From Ruminococcus sp. (lineage in GTDB: Bacteria; Bacillota; Clostridia; Oscillospirales; Ruminococcaceae), in contig JAUNOG010000021.1 in NCBI GenBank assembly GCA_030531185.1, positions 1 to 37,955 on the forward strand: a stretch of 37,955 bases of DNA, read 5' to 3'. Shown here piece after piece: positions 32,527 through 37,955 of this stretch. The notes below the pieces were generated by a model. The model was not told where the DNA came from, ran no database searches, and saw only the letters and a list, made by a program, of their open reading frames with translations. Each line of letters begins with the position of its first letter. The stretch's first letter is position 1. The translations under genes were made by a program, and so were the position numbers.

Positions 32527-33099
32527 TTAAGACGAAGAGGACACGCTCCAGTCGTCCCGGTACTGTCCCGGGCGGAACGAACTTCCTTGAATATACTGAA
32601 TATAATCTTCCCACAAAATAGGGTTAGGATACTGTCCCCAAACCGTGTCTCCGGCTCCGCCCTTTGCCCATTGTACGGCAAACGACTGCTTGCCGTTGAC
32701 GGTAACGTCTCCGGTAGGATTTCCGCCTGCGTCATTGGACGGAGCTCCGCTGCCGAGTACCCAGACATAACCCGACTCGATGCCGTTCCCGCTAAGCATA
32801 TCATAGATTTTTTTGTCTGCCGCAGCAGCGGGAGGCGAGGAACAGTTAAGTCCCGAGTTCGTGGCTGCCTGTGAAAAATCTCTCAGCGCAGTTATCATAT
32901 CTGTACCCTCGGTCTGAGCGGCGGTCACATATGCCGATACCGCGTTGTACGCCAGCTTAGCGTTGGAGTTTGCTGTCTGAAGTCTGGACTTCTTGACATA
33001 GTTCATAATTCCGGGAACCAGTATGGCGGCGATAATGCCGATAATCGCCATAACCACAACCAGCTCCACAAGCGTAAAGCCTTTTTTGTTGTGCTGCAT
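32527..33099 (-). CDS. Type IV pilin-like protein (orphan prepilin)
   Basis: A 190-residue prepilin. A short basic leader (MQHNKKG) ends at the prepilin-peptidase site, followed by FTLVELVVVMAIIGIIAAI, the class A type IV pilin / pseudopilin helix with Glu5 of the mature protein. The rest (CSSPPAAAADKK, GSGAPSNDAGGNPTGDVTVNG) is a loop-rich globular head with a serine tail. Two ATGs lie at 33105 and 33099; AAAGGG is 2 nt from the first and 8 nt from the second, so I choose 33099. No assembly ATPase, platform protein or prepilin peptidase is nearby, so it must be exported by machinery encoded elsewhere. Confidence 0.88.
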   Translation of the reverse strand: MQHNKKGFTLVELVVVMAIIGIIAAILVPGIMNYVKKSRLQTANSNAKLAYNAVSAYVTAAQTEGTDMITALRDFSQAATNSGLNCSSPPAAAADKKIYDMLSGNGIESGYVWVLGSGAPSNDAGGNPTGDVTVNGKQSFAVQWAKGGAGDTVWGQYPNPILWEDYIQYIQGSSFRPGQYRDDWSVSSSS

Positions 33100-33130
33100 A
33101 ATCATTTCCCTTTCATTTCATAATTCTTTT

Positions 33131-33152
33131 GCAGAACGGATACAGCCGTCTG
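33131..33152 (-). other. hairpin in the pilin mRNA leader
   Basis: GCAGAACGG (33131-33139) pairs with CCGTCTGC (33145-33152) with one bulged base. It lies about 35 nt upstream of the pilin start; no U-run follows on the minus strand, so it is not a terminator. Confidence 0.35.
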
Positions 33153-33193
33153 CGCAATCCTTTTACCAATATAATACATAATATTACACAGGA

Positions 33194-33223
33194 ATTATAA
33201 CATACACTGCAAAATTCTGTCAA
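33194..33223 (-). promoter_or_regulatory. promoter of the pilin gene
   Basis: Minus strand TTGACA (33223-33218), 18 bp, TATAAT (33199-33194) with a TGT extended -10. The leader is about 85-90 nt. Confidence 0.8.
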
Positions 33224-33347
33224 CAGTAAATTGTAAACAATAGCTTATAATTTTAATCATTTTTAGCAATTTTCTGTTATTTTGATAAAAGAATTAATAT
33301 ATCTTCGGCGCTGAGTAAAATAAAGATATATTTTTTTGAAAAACATC

Positions 33348-33376
33348 TTGCAATTTGGGAGATTATGTGATATAAT
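33348..33376 (+). promoter_or_regulatory. promoter of tRNA-Arg
   Basis: TTGCAA (33348-33353), 17 bp, TATAAT (33371-33376) with a TGA extended -10; it ends 13 bp before the tRNA. Confidence 0.8.
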
Positions 33377-33389
33377 ATTAAAGTTGAAT

Positions 33390-33466
33390 GCGTTTGTAAC
33401 TCAGCTGGATAGAGTGCCTCCCTCCTAAGGAGGAAGTCGGGGGTTCGAATCCCTTCAAGCGCGCCA
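33390..33466 (+). tRNA. tRNA-Arg (anticodon CCT)
   Basis: A complete 77-nt cloverleaf including encoded CCA. The acceptor stem is GCGTTTG/CAAGCGC with one G-U pair; the D arm ACTC AGCTGGATA GAGT; the anticodon stem CCTCC/GGAGG with loop CTCCTAA (anticodon CCT, reads AGG); the T loop TTCGAAT. The T stem GGGGG/CCCTT has two G-U pairs. It lies at the border between chromosomal genes and phage genes, and tRNA-Arg(CCT) is a plausible integration target. Confidence 0.95.
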
Positions 33467-33471
33467 AGCAC

Positions 33472-33516
33472 AAAAGCCTTAAACTTGCGTATTTACGTGA
33501 TTTTAAGGCTTTTGCT
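33472..33516 (+). terminator. hairpin after tRNA-Arg
   Basis: AAAAGCCTTAAA (33472-33483) pairs with TTTAAGGCTTTT (33502-33513), with a possible inner CGTA/TACG helix; the closing T-run is part of the stem. Confidence 0.65.
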
Positions 33517-33635
33517 ATAAATGGATTGTTTGCTCTGAACATCTGTGAAACAATGTTAAAATCTATTATAATTGTGTAAATAAGTGTGTAAAGATTTTTG
33601 CCAAAAACGTCCTCACTTTACTCATTTTTTTGCAA
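33517..33635. other. AT-rich gap, nothing assigned
   Basis: About 120 bases without a supported gene. They contain a TATTATAATTG block and a tandem GTGTAAA (near 33576 and 33586), of no recognised meaning. If the tRNA is an attachment site, this would be the first prophage DNA. Confidence 0.3.
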
Positions 33636-33842
33636 TCACCACCTAAGAAAATGATCCTCCTCAAACTTATCCATAATCATAGCCTGCACATCAGTAGTTT
33701 TAAGCTTGCTGTCATAAATAATACACGATATGTTGTGTATCCGGTTTTGCTGATCGCGCAGGCAGAAAGCCTCCACAAGATCGTCCGCCGTGCCGACTTT
33801 GTAGCCGCCTTTTGACTGCGGTAAAAATATACTGTAACGCAT
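33636..33842 (-). CDS. Small hypothetical protein at the prophage end
   Basis: A 68-residue protein (MRYSIFLPQSKGGYKVGTADDLVEAF...) with a clean ribosome site (GGAGACTTAAA before ATG 33842). The sequence looks like a genuine small soluble alpha/beta protein, with no signal peptide or membrane helix, and I recognise no family. It is separated from the endolysin by a terminator, so it has its own transcript, possibly as a lysogenic-conversion or host gene. An overlapping 60-codon frame (33677-33859) is judged a shadow. Confidence 0.6.
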   Translation of the reverse strand: MRYSIFLPQSKGGYKVGTADDLVEAFCLRDQQNRIHNISCIIYDSKLKTTDVQAMIMDKFEEDHFLRW

Positions 33843-33940
33843 TTTAAGTCTCCGTTCATATAGTTGATACTCTTATTTCACCACAATAATCGGAAATTGT
33901 CAATCCTAACTGCGCGAAATGCAGTGGAAATTGGCGTATA

Positions 33941-33974
33941 AAAAAACAGCCGTCTCAGAAAATCCGAGACGGCT
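33941..33974 (-). terminator. terminator of the phage lysis operon
   Basis: A 9-bp stem, AGCCGTCTC (33948-33956) with GAGACGGCT (33966-33974); on the minus strand it is followed by TGTTTTTTT, 10 nt after the endolysin stop. Confidence 0.9.
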
Positions 33975-33984
33975 TAAATCATAC

Positions 33985-34836
33985 CTATTTAATATTCCCC
34001 ACCAGCCTTTTAATAAACTTAGCCCCAGCAATGCCATTAGCCTGATACCCCCACTTTTTCAGCAGAGCGTTGACCGCTTTAAGAGTACCCTCTCCGAACG
34101 TACCGTTGTTGTCGAGCTTGTACCCCGCCAGCATTAGGAGCTGTTTGAGCGCAAGCACTCCGTCGGACTTATCGCCTTTCTTGAAGCCCAAGCTGTCGAG
34201 GATTTTCGCGGTCTTAGCGTATCCGTTCAGTCCCTTTGACTTGATAACCGACGGATAATCCACGTAGCAGCGATCGCAGTCCACATTGCCGCTTACGCCG
34301 TTGACCTTGCCTGCGGAGCTGTACTGCCACATTCCGTATGCGCCGATGTAATTGCATTTGGAATCGTATTCCGCTATCCAGAGAGCGTAACGGCTTGCGA
34401 CCTCGCTTGTGATGTAGTTCTGGAGCGGACTGCGGCTTATGTAAAGTCCCGCGAAATAGCCCGCGTTTTCAAGCGCGGAACAGAACGCAGTCACCATATT
34501 TGGACAAACCGTCCTGCCTTTAGCAAACGCGGACTTCTCCTCCAGATCGAAATAGATCGGAAATTCAAACTGCTTGCCTTTAATGACTTCAAGGCATACA
34601 GCCGCCTCCTGCTTAGCCTCCTCAACGCTCGCCGCGTAACTGTACCAGTATGCGCCGACGTTCAGTCCCGCCGCCTTTGCGTTCTTGTAGTGGTTCTCGA
34701 ATTGCGGGTCTTTCTGCTTGATGTACCTGCCGTATCCAGCCCGAATGATTACATAGCTGTATCCCGCAGATTTCACTTTTTTGAAATCCACGTTTGTCTG
34801 ATACTGTGAAATGTCAATTCCTTTAATGGCTGCCAT
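33985..34836 (-). CDS. GH25 lysozyme endolysin with C-terminal peptidoglycan-binding-like domain
   Basis: A 283-residue muramidase. Residues 3-200 form the GH25 barrel: KGIDISQYQ (Asp8), YGRYIKQKD, AYWYSYA, and the catalytic DxE in IYFDLEE (Asp97, Glu99), then WIAEYDSKCNYIG and MWQYSSAGKV...GNVDCDRC. Residues about 215-283 resemble a PG_binding_1 helical domain (LGFKKGDKSDGVLALKQLLMLAGYKLDNNGTFGEGTLKAV). It has no signal peptide, so export relies on the holin encoded upstream. It hydrolyses the MurNAc-GlcNAc bond of peptidoglycan at the end of the lytic cycle. The ATG follows GGAGGAAT. It is the last gene of the phage operon before the terminator. Confidence 0.93.
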   Translation of the reverse strand: MAAIKGIDISQYQTNVDFKKVKSAGYSYVIIRAGYGRYIKQKDPQFENHYKNAKAAGLNVGAYWYSYAASVEEAKQEAAVCLEVIKGKQFEFPIYFDLEEKSAFAKGRTVCPNMVTAFCSALENAGYFAGLYISRSPLQNYITSEVASRYALWIAEYDSKCNYIGAYGMWQYSSAGKVNGVSGNVDCDRCYVDYPSVIKSKGLNGYAKTAKILDSLGFKKGDKSDGVLALKQLLMLAGYKLDNNGTFGEGTLKAVNALLKKWGYQANGIAGAKFIKRLVGNIK

Positions 34837-34839
34837 AAA

Positions 34840-35538
34840 TTATTCCTCCGTTTCAAAATTACCCGTACCCGAGTTGTAATAAAATTTCTGTTCGACCTCG
34901 TCGTAAAGACAAGGAGTTCCCGCACCGTCGAGGCAGGGAATAAAGTCCCGCACAAGCACATCGTTGTCCCATATCTTGCAGCCGTAAAACTTAAACACAC
35001 CTTTGCGGCTGTCTATATCGTTAATGTTATGGACGGCGAAAATCATAATGCTTGCGGGGGATTGGAATTCACATTCGGGGTCAGTCCTCGATAATATCTT
35101 TTCCCCGTTCTCGGTCGTACAAGTCAAAGTGTTCTTGTTGACGTCAATAATATATTTAGTATTCGGACTGCAAAATGCGCCGCCGATAGCTGATGAGTTT
35201 TCATTGCCATATTGAAATAGTAACCTAGCCTTACCGATTATGCCGGTACTCGTTTCGTGCCATACCGATATACCCGAATTGCCATTTGCATATCTACCGC
35301 CGAAAATTCCTTTGGCAGTGCCCGCTGTATTTAAGTCATAGAACTCGCAGGTTATCTGCACTCTCGTGTTGCTGTCAGGCTTAAATCCAGTGTCAATATG
35401 CTCAGTCCCGTGCGATTTGATATATTTTACCCTGTGGACTTTTTCCCAGATCACCGCGCCGCCGCAAACGACCTTAGAGACGGGATTGCCGTTAAAATCA
35501 ATATTTCTCGGCGATTTGCCGTTGAATAAAAACGCCAT
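34840..35538 (-). CDS. Phage tail/receptor-binding protein with LamG/ConA-like domain
   Basis: A 232-residue protein. The N-terminal about 32 residues (FLFNGKSPRNIDFNGNPVSKVVCGGAVIWE) follow the small phage tail module in which N-G-x repeats lead to a final V-W-E. The remainder is a beta-rich jelly roll of LamG/concanavalin type: YIKSHGTEHIDTGFKPDSNTRVQI..., ending in RDFIPCLDGAGTPCLYDEVEQKFYYNSGTGNF, a common closing segment of such proteins. It probably binds a carbohydrate receptor on the host surface. It sits between the baseplate protein and the endolysin, 3-4 nt from each. Confidence 0.75.
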   Translation of the reverse strand: MAFLFNGKSPRNIDFNGNPVSKVVCGGAVIWEKVHRVKYIKSHGTEHIDTGFKPDSNTRVQITCEFYDLNTAGTAKGIFGGRYANGNSGISVWHETSTGIIGKARLLFQYGNENSSAIGGAFCSPNTKYIIDVNKNTLTCTTENGEKILSRTDPECEFQSPASIMIFAVHNINDIDSRKGVFKFYGCKIWDNDVLVRDFIPCLDGAGTPCLYDEVEQKFYYNSGTGNFETEE

Positions 35539-35542
35539 ACTT

Positions 35543-36274
35543 TCACCCCGCAGTCGTTATTGTCAGAGTTTCGGTCTCGCTGTCGTATGAAAATTGTGGG
35601 AGTAGAGCCATATACTCCGATATTTCAGACTTGTATTGTGCAGCTTGGTTTGCGGACGTTTCAGCCGATTGCGCCGCTGTTTCTGCTCTTAACGCATTAC
35701 CAGCCGCGTTGCTCTCGCTTGTCTTTGCCGCTGTCTCGCTCTGAGCGGCGTTCTCAGCGGCTTTTACTGCGCTTTCGGCTGATTTCTCAGCTTCGGATTT
35801 CGCCGTTTCTGCGGCGTTCTGAGCGGCTTGTGCGGCGTTGCCTGCAGTCTCGGACTTCTCGGCATTCTCGGCTGATGACTTCTCCGCCGCAAGAACTTTT
35901 TCCAAAGCTCCCGCCGCCTGTTCGTATGTGGGTATCGGCGCGGGTTCGCCCTCCAGAGACGGCTTTATGTTCAGCTCGAATACGTTGGATTTCTTTACAA
36001 GCTCGTAATTTCCGCCGTCCGCAGAATAGGCTAATATCTGAGCCTGAACCTTACCCGCCGTTCGCAGGAGCGAGCCGTCTACAGTGTATGTGCCGCTTGT
36101 GATGTCTACGTCGTATGAAACTCCGTCCGTATACTCAAACCGCATTTTATACGCCTGCGCGCCGTCGGTTTCAAGTCCCGAAAAGGTGATAGTTCGCGCG
36201 TTGGTCTCGCCGACGTAGCCCAACGACTGGGAGCTTAACCTTACGCTGTATTTTTCGTTCAGAATGATCTGCAC
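35543..36274 (-). CDS. Phage baseplate upper protein (BppU-like) with Ala-rich coiled coil
   Basis: A 243-residue structural protein. Residues 1 to about 105 form a beta-domain like the BppU N-terminus (RTITFSGLETDGAQAYKMRFEYTDGVSYDVDITSGTYTV). Residues about 120-225 are a low-complexity Ala/Glu/Ser coiled coil with repeated AAE/AAQ/SAE heptads (KSAESAVKAAENAAQSETAAKTSES), which would form a trimeric shaft. The last about 20 residues form a short strand tip (SYDSETETLTITTA). The repeats make this stretch prone to recombination. It probably links the baseplate to the receptor-binding protein encoded next. Confidence 0.8.
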   Translation of the reverse strand: MQIILNEKYSVRLSSQSLGYVGETNARTITFSGLETDGAQAYKMRFEYTDGVSYDVDITSGTYTVDGSLLRTAGKVQAQILAYSADGGNYELVKKSNVFELNIKPSLEGEPAPIPTYEQAAGALEKVLAAEKSSAENAEKSETAGNAAQAAQNAAETAKSEAEKSAESAVKAAENAAQSETAAKTSESNAAGNALRAETAAQSAETSANQAAQYKSEISEYMALLPQFSYDSETETLTITTAG

Positions 36275-36276
36275 GG

Positions 36277-36504
36277 CTATTCTCTCCTTTCCAGATCGTC
36301 AATTCTGTGATTTGCCACTTTTACTTTTTCCTCCAGCAGTCTGCTGTCCTCCTCGAGCTTGTATGTCCGCTCAACTACCTCGTTGTGCTTTTCCACTTTT
36401 TTCTCCAGCTGCTCTATGCGGTAGCTCATAAGCTTAATTCCTGAGAATGTGCCTAAGAACGTACCCACCAGAGACAGCACAGCTACGATAATTTCAGTTG
36501 GCAT
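36277..36504 (-). CDS. XhlA-like membrane-anchored coiled-coil protein (lysis module)
   Basis: A 75-residue protein with one N-terminal membrane helix (about residues 4-25) and a long charged coiled coil (YRIEQLEKKVEKHNEVVERTYKLEEDSRLLEEKV). This matches XhlA-type holin-associated proteins of Gram-positive phages. It probably acts with the adjacent holin to permeabilise the membrane for endolysin release. Its start overlaps the holin stop by one base (TGATG). Confidence 0.8.
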   Translation of the reverse strand: MPTEIIVAVLSLVGTFLGTFSGIKLMSYRIEQLEKKVEKHNEVVERTYKLEEDSRLLEEKVKVANHRIDDLERRE

Positions 36505-36689
36505 CAGTCTCCGTCTCCTTTATTTTTCTCATACTGCGTTCCGAAATAGAACGCTATCACTGTTGTGAATATAGTCAAAAACTGCTCTGCCGAAACAGTC
36601 CCGCGAACCGCAAGAATGCAGAATACCATTGTAAGCAGAATTGTTACGATCGATTTCACGTTGATAAGCTTTGCAAGTTTGGTTTTCAT
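36504..36689 (-). CDS. Phage holin-like protein
   Basis: A 61-residue protein with two predicted membrane helices (VKSIVTILLTMVFCILAVRG and FLTIFTTVIAFYFGTQYE) joined by a short turn, a basic start (MKTKLAKLINVK) and a charged tail (EKNKGDGD), the usual design of small phage holins. ATG 36689 follows AGGAGGATAAAC. It is followed at once by the XhlA-like gene and, further on, the endolysin. Holin function is inferred from topology and context. Confidence 0.82.
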   Translation of the reverse strand: MKTKLAKLINVKSIVTILLTMVFCILAVRGTVSAEQFLTIFTTVIAFYFGTQYEKNKGDGD

Positions 36690-36703
36690 TGTTTATCCTC
36701 CTG

Positions 36704-37955
36704 TTATTGATAAGTATTGACCGTTCCGTCGCCGCCGTCGTACGGAATGCCGTATACGTCTGCAAATCTCTCCTGATTTTCCGTCATCAATTGGTCGACG
36801 GCGTATTCCATAACATTCGCTATGGCTCTGTAGCCTATAGGCGAATAGTGCGAACCGACCGCCGTATGATCTTTTGCGATAATGCCGTTTGCGTTTGAGA
36901 AGAGATCGGAATAAGCGGTCAGGTCAAGTAAGAACACGTTATCGTCCTTTCCGAAATGCTCGGCGCTTATGTATTTTATCGCATTGTTGAACCCGTTCAC
37001 GTCTCCTCCCGTATTGCTTCTCGGATTGGTAAGGCAGATGATCTTAGCGTTGGGATTGATGTCCTTCAGCAAATAGATTATCTTAGCATATGCTCCGTAA
37101 AATGAGGTCTGTTCAGCCGTCGTGTCGGAGGTTATATCCTCCGCGCTGCCAAGAGCCGCCGTTCGGGCGTCGTTAACTCCCAGTCCGATAATGTAGCATT
37201 GACATTTATTGCCTTCCATTTTCGCGACATTGTACCCGTACCATTCATTTATCCAGTCGAGTGCCGTATAGCCGCTTTGTCCGAAACATCTCCACGATGC
37301 GCCCGCGTCTCTTTCAACGTATTTTGTCCACGAAAACGGCACGTTTCTGATAGCGTCGCCCGAGTGTCCTACGGACAGGCTGTCTCCCACAACTCCCACG
37401 GCTTTGAATATCTTATACAGTCCTCGGTCGAAGAAAATACTGCTTTTGAGCGTTTCAAGGTCTTTGTGAGGCAATATGTTTACGCTGTCGGACAGTCTTA
37501 TGTAAGGCTCTGCACCCGCAGTAAACAGTACGCCCGTAAACGTTCTGAGTTCTCCTTTCATATCCGAAAAAACGCTTCCGTTAAAGCAGACGACCACCGT
37601 TTTTGCACCGGACGCCGTTAAAGAGATTTTAATGTTCCGCGTAGTACCTCCTGCGGTCACGGTCTCGACGGCTGCGCCGTTTTCGTCCAAGGTGCGTATA
37701 AAAGCTGTGGGAGTGTCTGTGCCGCCCGTTACCTTTTCTATCCTAAGCGTGTATTCGACGCCGTTTTCCGCAGGAAATTCATACTTTGTGTTCACGTATG
37801 TCCCCGTTCCGGTAACTGTGATAACGTCTTTTTTCAGAATTATGTTTGTAACAAAGTTTTCTTTAAGCGCGTTTAGATCGCTGCCGCTTATCCCTGTGTC
37901 TATCTCCGTGTCGCCTAAGTACCGGCGGACTGCGCCGTTTTGTTCTGTGACTATG
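36704..37955 (-). CDS. Phage tail protein with SGNH/GDSL hydrolase domain, 5' end beyond the window
   Basis: The frame is open to the right edge (at least 416 residues); the GTG at 37795 is internal, since codons continue upstream without a stop (VTEQNGAVRRYLGDTEIDTG...). An N-terminal beta-sandwich (about the first 170 visible residues) precedes an SGNH hydrolase domain: block I VGVVGDSLSVGH, block III IIGLGVND, and block V KDHTAVGSHYSPIGYRAIA with the catalytic Asp/His region. Such esterase domains in tail proteins are thought to deacetylate cell-surface glycans during adsorption. It ends in GDGTVNTYQ, 14 nt before the holin gene. Confidence 0.82.
   Translation of the reverse strand, partial: IVTEQNGAVRRYLGDTEIDTGISGSDLNALKENFVTNIILKKDVITVTGTGTYVNTKYEFPAENGVEYTLRIEKVTGGTDTPTAFIRTLDENGAAVETVTAGGTTRNIKISLTASGAKTVVVCFNGSVFSDMKGELRTFTGVLFTAGAEPYIRLSDSVNILPHKDLETLKSSIFFDRGLYKIFKAVGVVGDSLSVGHSGDAIRNVPFSWTKYVERDAGASWRCFGQSGYTALDWINEWYGYNVAKMEGNKCQCYIIGLGVNDARTAALGSAEDITSDTTAEQTSFYGAYAKIIYLLKDINPNAKIICLTNPRSNTGGDVNGFNNAIKYISAEHFGKDDNVFLLDLTAYSDLFSNANGIIAKDHTAVGSHYSPIGYRAIANVMEYAVDQLMTENQERFADVYGIPYDGGDGTVNTYQ

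Larger units (their letters stand above)
33636..37955 (-). mobile_element. Prophage lysis and tail module (partial)
   Basis: Seven minus-strand genes with small gaps or overlaps, six of them phage types: a tail protein with SGNH hydrolase domain (cut by the edge), holin, XhlA-like protein, BppU-like baseplate protein, LamG-type tail protein and GH25 endolysin. A small unknown gene lies last, near a tRNA gene. Integrase, head and packaging genes are not in the window, so completeness cannot be judged; a tailocin or relict is possible. Confidence 0.75.

Noticed and set aside
33277-33471. 64-codon minus-strand ORF with GIRTPDFLLRREALYPAEL
   Set aside because: It is the antisense translation of tRNA-Arg(CCT), a well-known annotation artefact.
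35640-35900. Repeat array in the baseplate gene, possible CRISPR-like or tandem repeat locus
   Set aside because: It is the degenerate coding sequence of an Ala/Glu coiled coil, not regular repeats with spacers.

Overview
The window looks like a chromosomal segment of an anaerobic, low-to-mid GC Firmicute of the class Clostridia, most likely Oscillospiraceae/Ruminococcus-like. This placement is inferred from spoVT, the GH130 4-O-beta-mannosyl-glucose phosphorylase (a type known from Ruminococcus albus), the clostridial Feo gene set with DUF2325 and DUF3793 proteins, the siroheme/hem cluster beside a stand-alone AsrC-like sulfite reductase, and a second divergent type II topoisomerase. No rRNA, CRISPR array or insertion sequence was found.

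Layout. 1-2,100: end of a DUF4304 gene, spoVT, and an unusual thioesterase-GNAT fusion. 2,200-5,450: a secreted beta-helix protein followed directly by a type I signal peptidase. 5,500-7,890: GH130 phosphorylase and two GNAT acetyltransferases. 7,960-12,740: an iron locus (DUF2325, DUF3793, feoA, feoA, feoB, FeoB-associated Cys-rich peptide, DtxR-family regulator). Nine copies of an 18-bp operator, RGTTAG-N6-CTAACY, lie in its intergenic spaces. 12,870-15,960: ABC ATPase and FtsX-type permease. 15,960-22,343: overlapping hemA-sirC-hemC-cobA/hemD-hemB-hemL operon, which makes uroporphyrinogen III and siroheme. 22,382-23,990: a divergent pair, a putative amidase and an AsrC-like siroheme sulfite reductase. 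24,000-26,775: lipoprotein, leuB, two small unknown genes. 26,880-32,510: a GyrB/ParE-like and a ParC/GyrA-like gene flanking a DUF6688 membrane protein. 32,527-33,100: orphan type IV pilin-like protein. 33,390-33,466: tRNA-Arg(CCT). 33,636-37,955: minus-strand lysis/tail end of a prophage (GH25 endolysin, holin, XhlA-like protein, baseplate/tail proteins), running off the right edge.

How the parts fit. Two metal or cofactor themes sit together: ferrous iron uptake with dense operator control, and siroheme synthesis next to an enzyme with the siroheme and Fe-S cysteines. The most notable points are the operator array combined with a DtxR-family protein in which, by hand alignment, all six MntR metal ligands are replaced; the second topoisomerase with altered quinolone-contact positions and an embedded DUF6688 gene; and the thioesterase-GNAT fusion. 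Most transcription units begin with near-consensus sigma-A promoters, usually with 17-bp spacers and often an extended -10.
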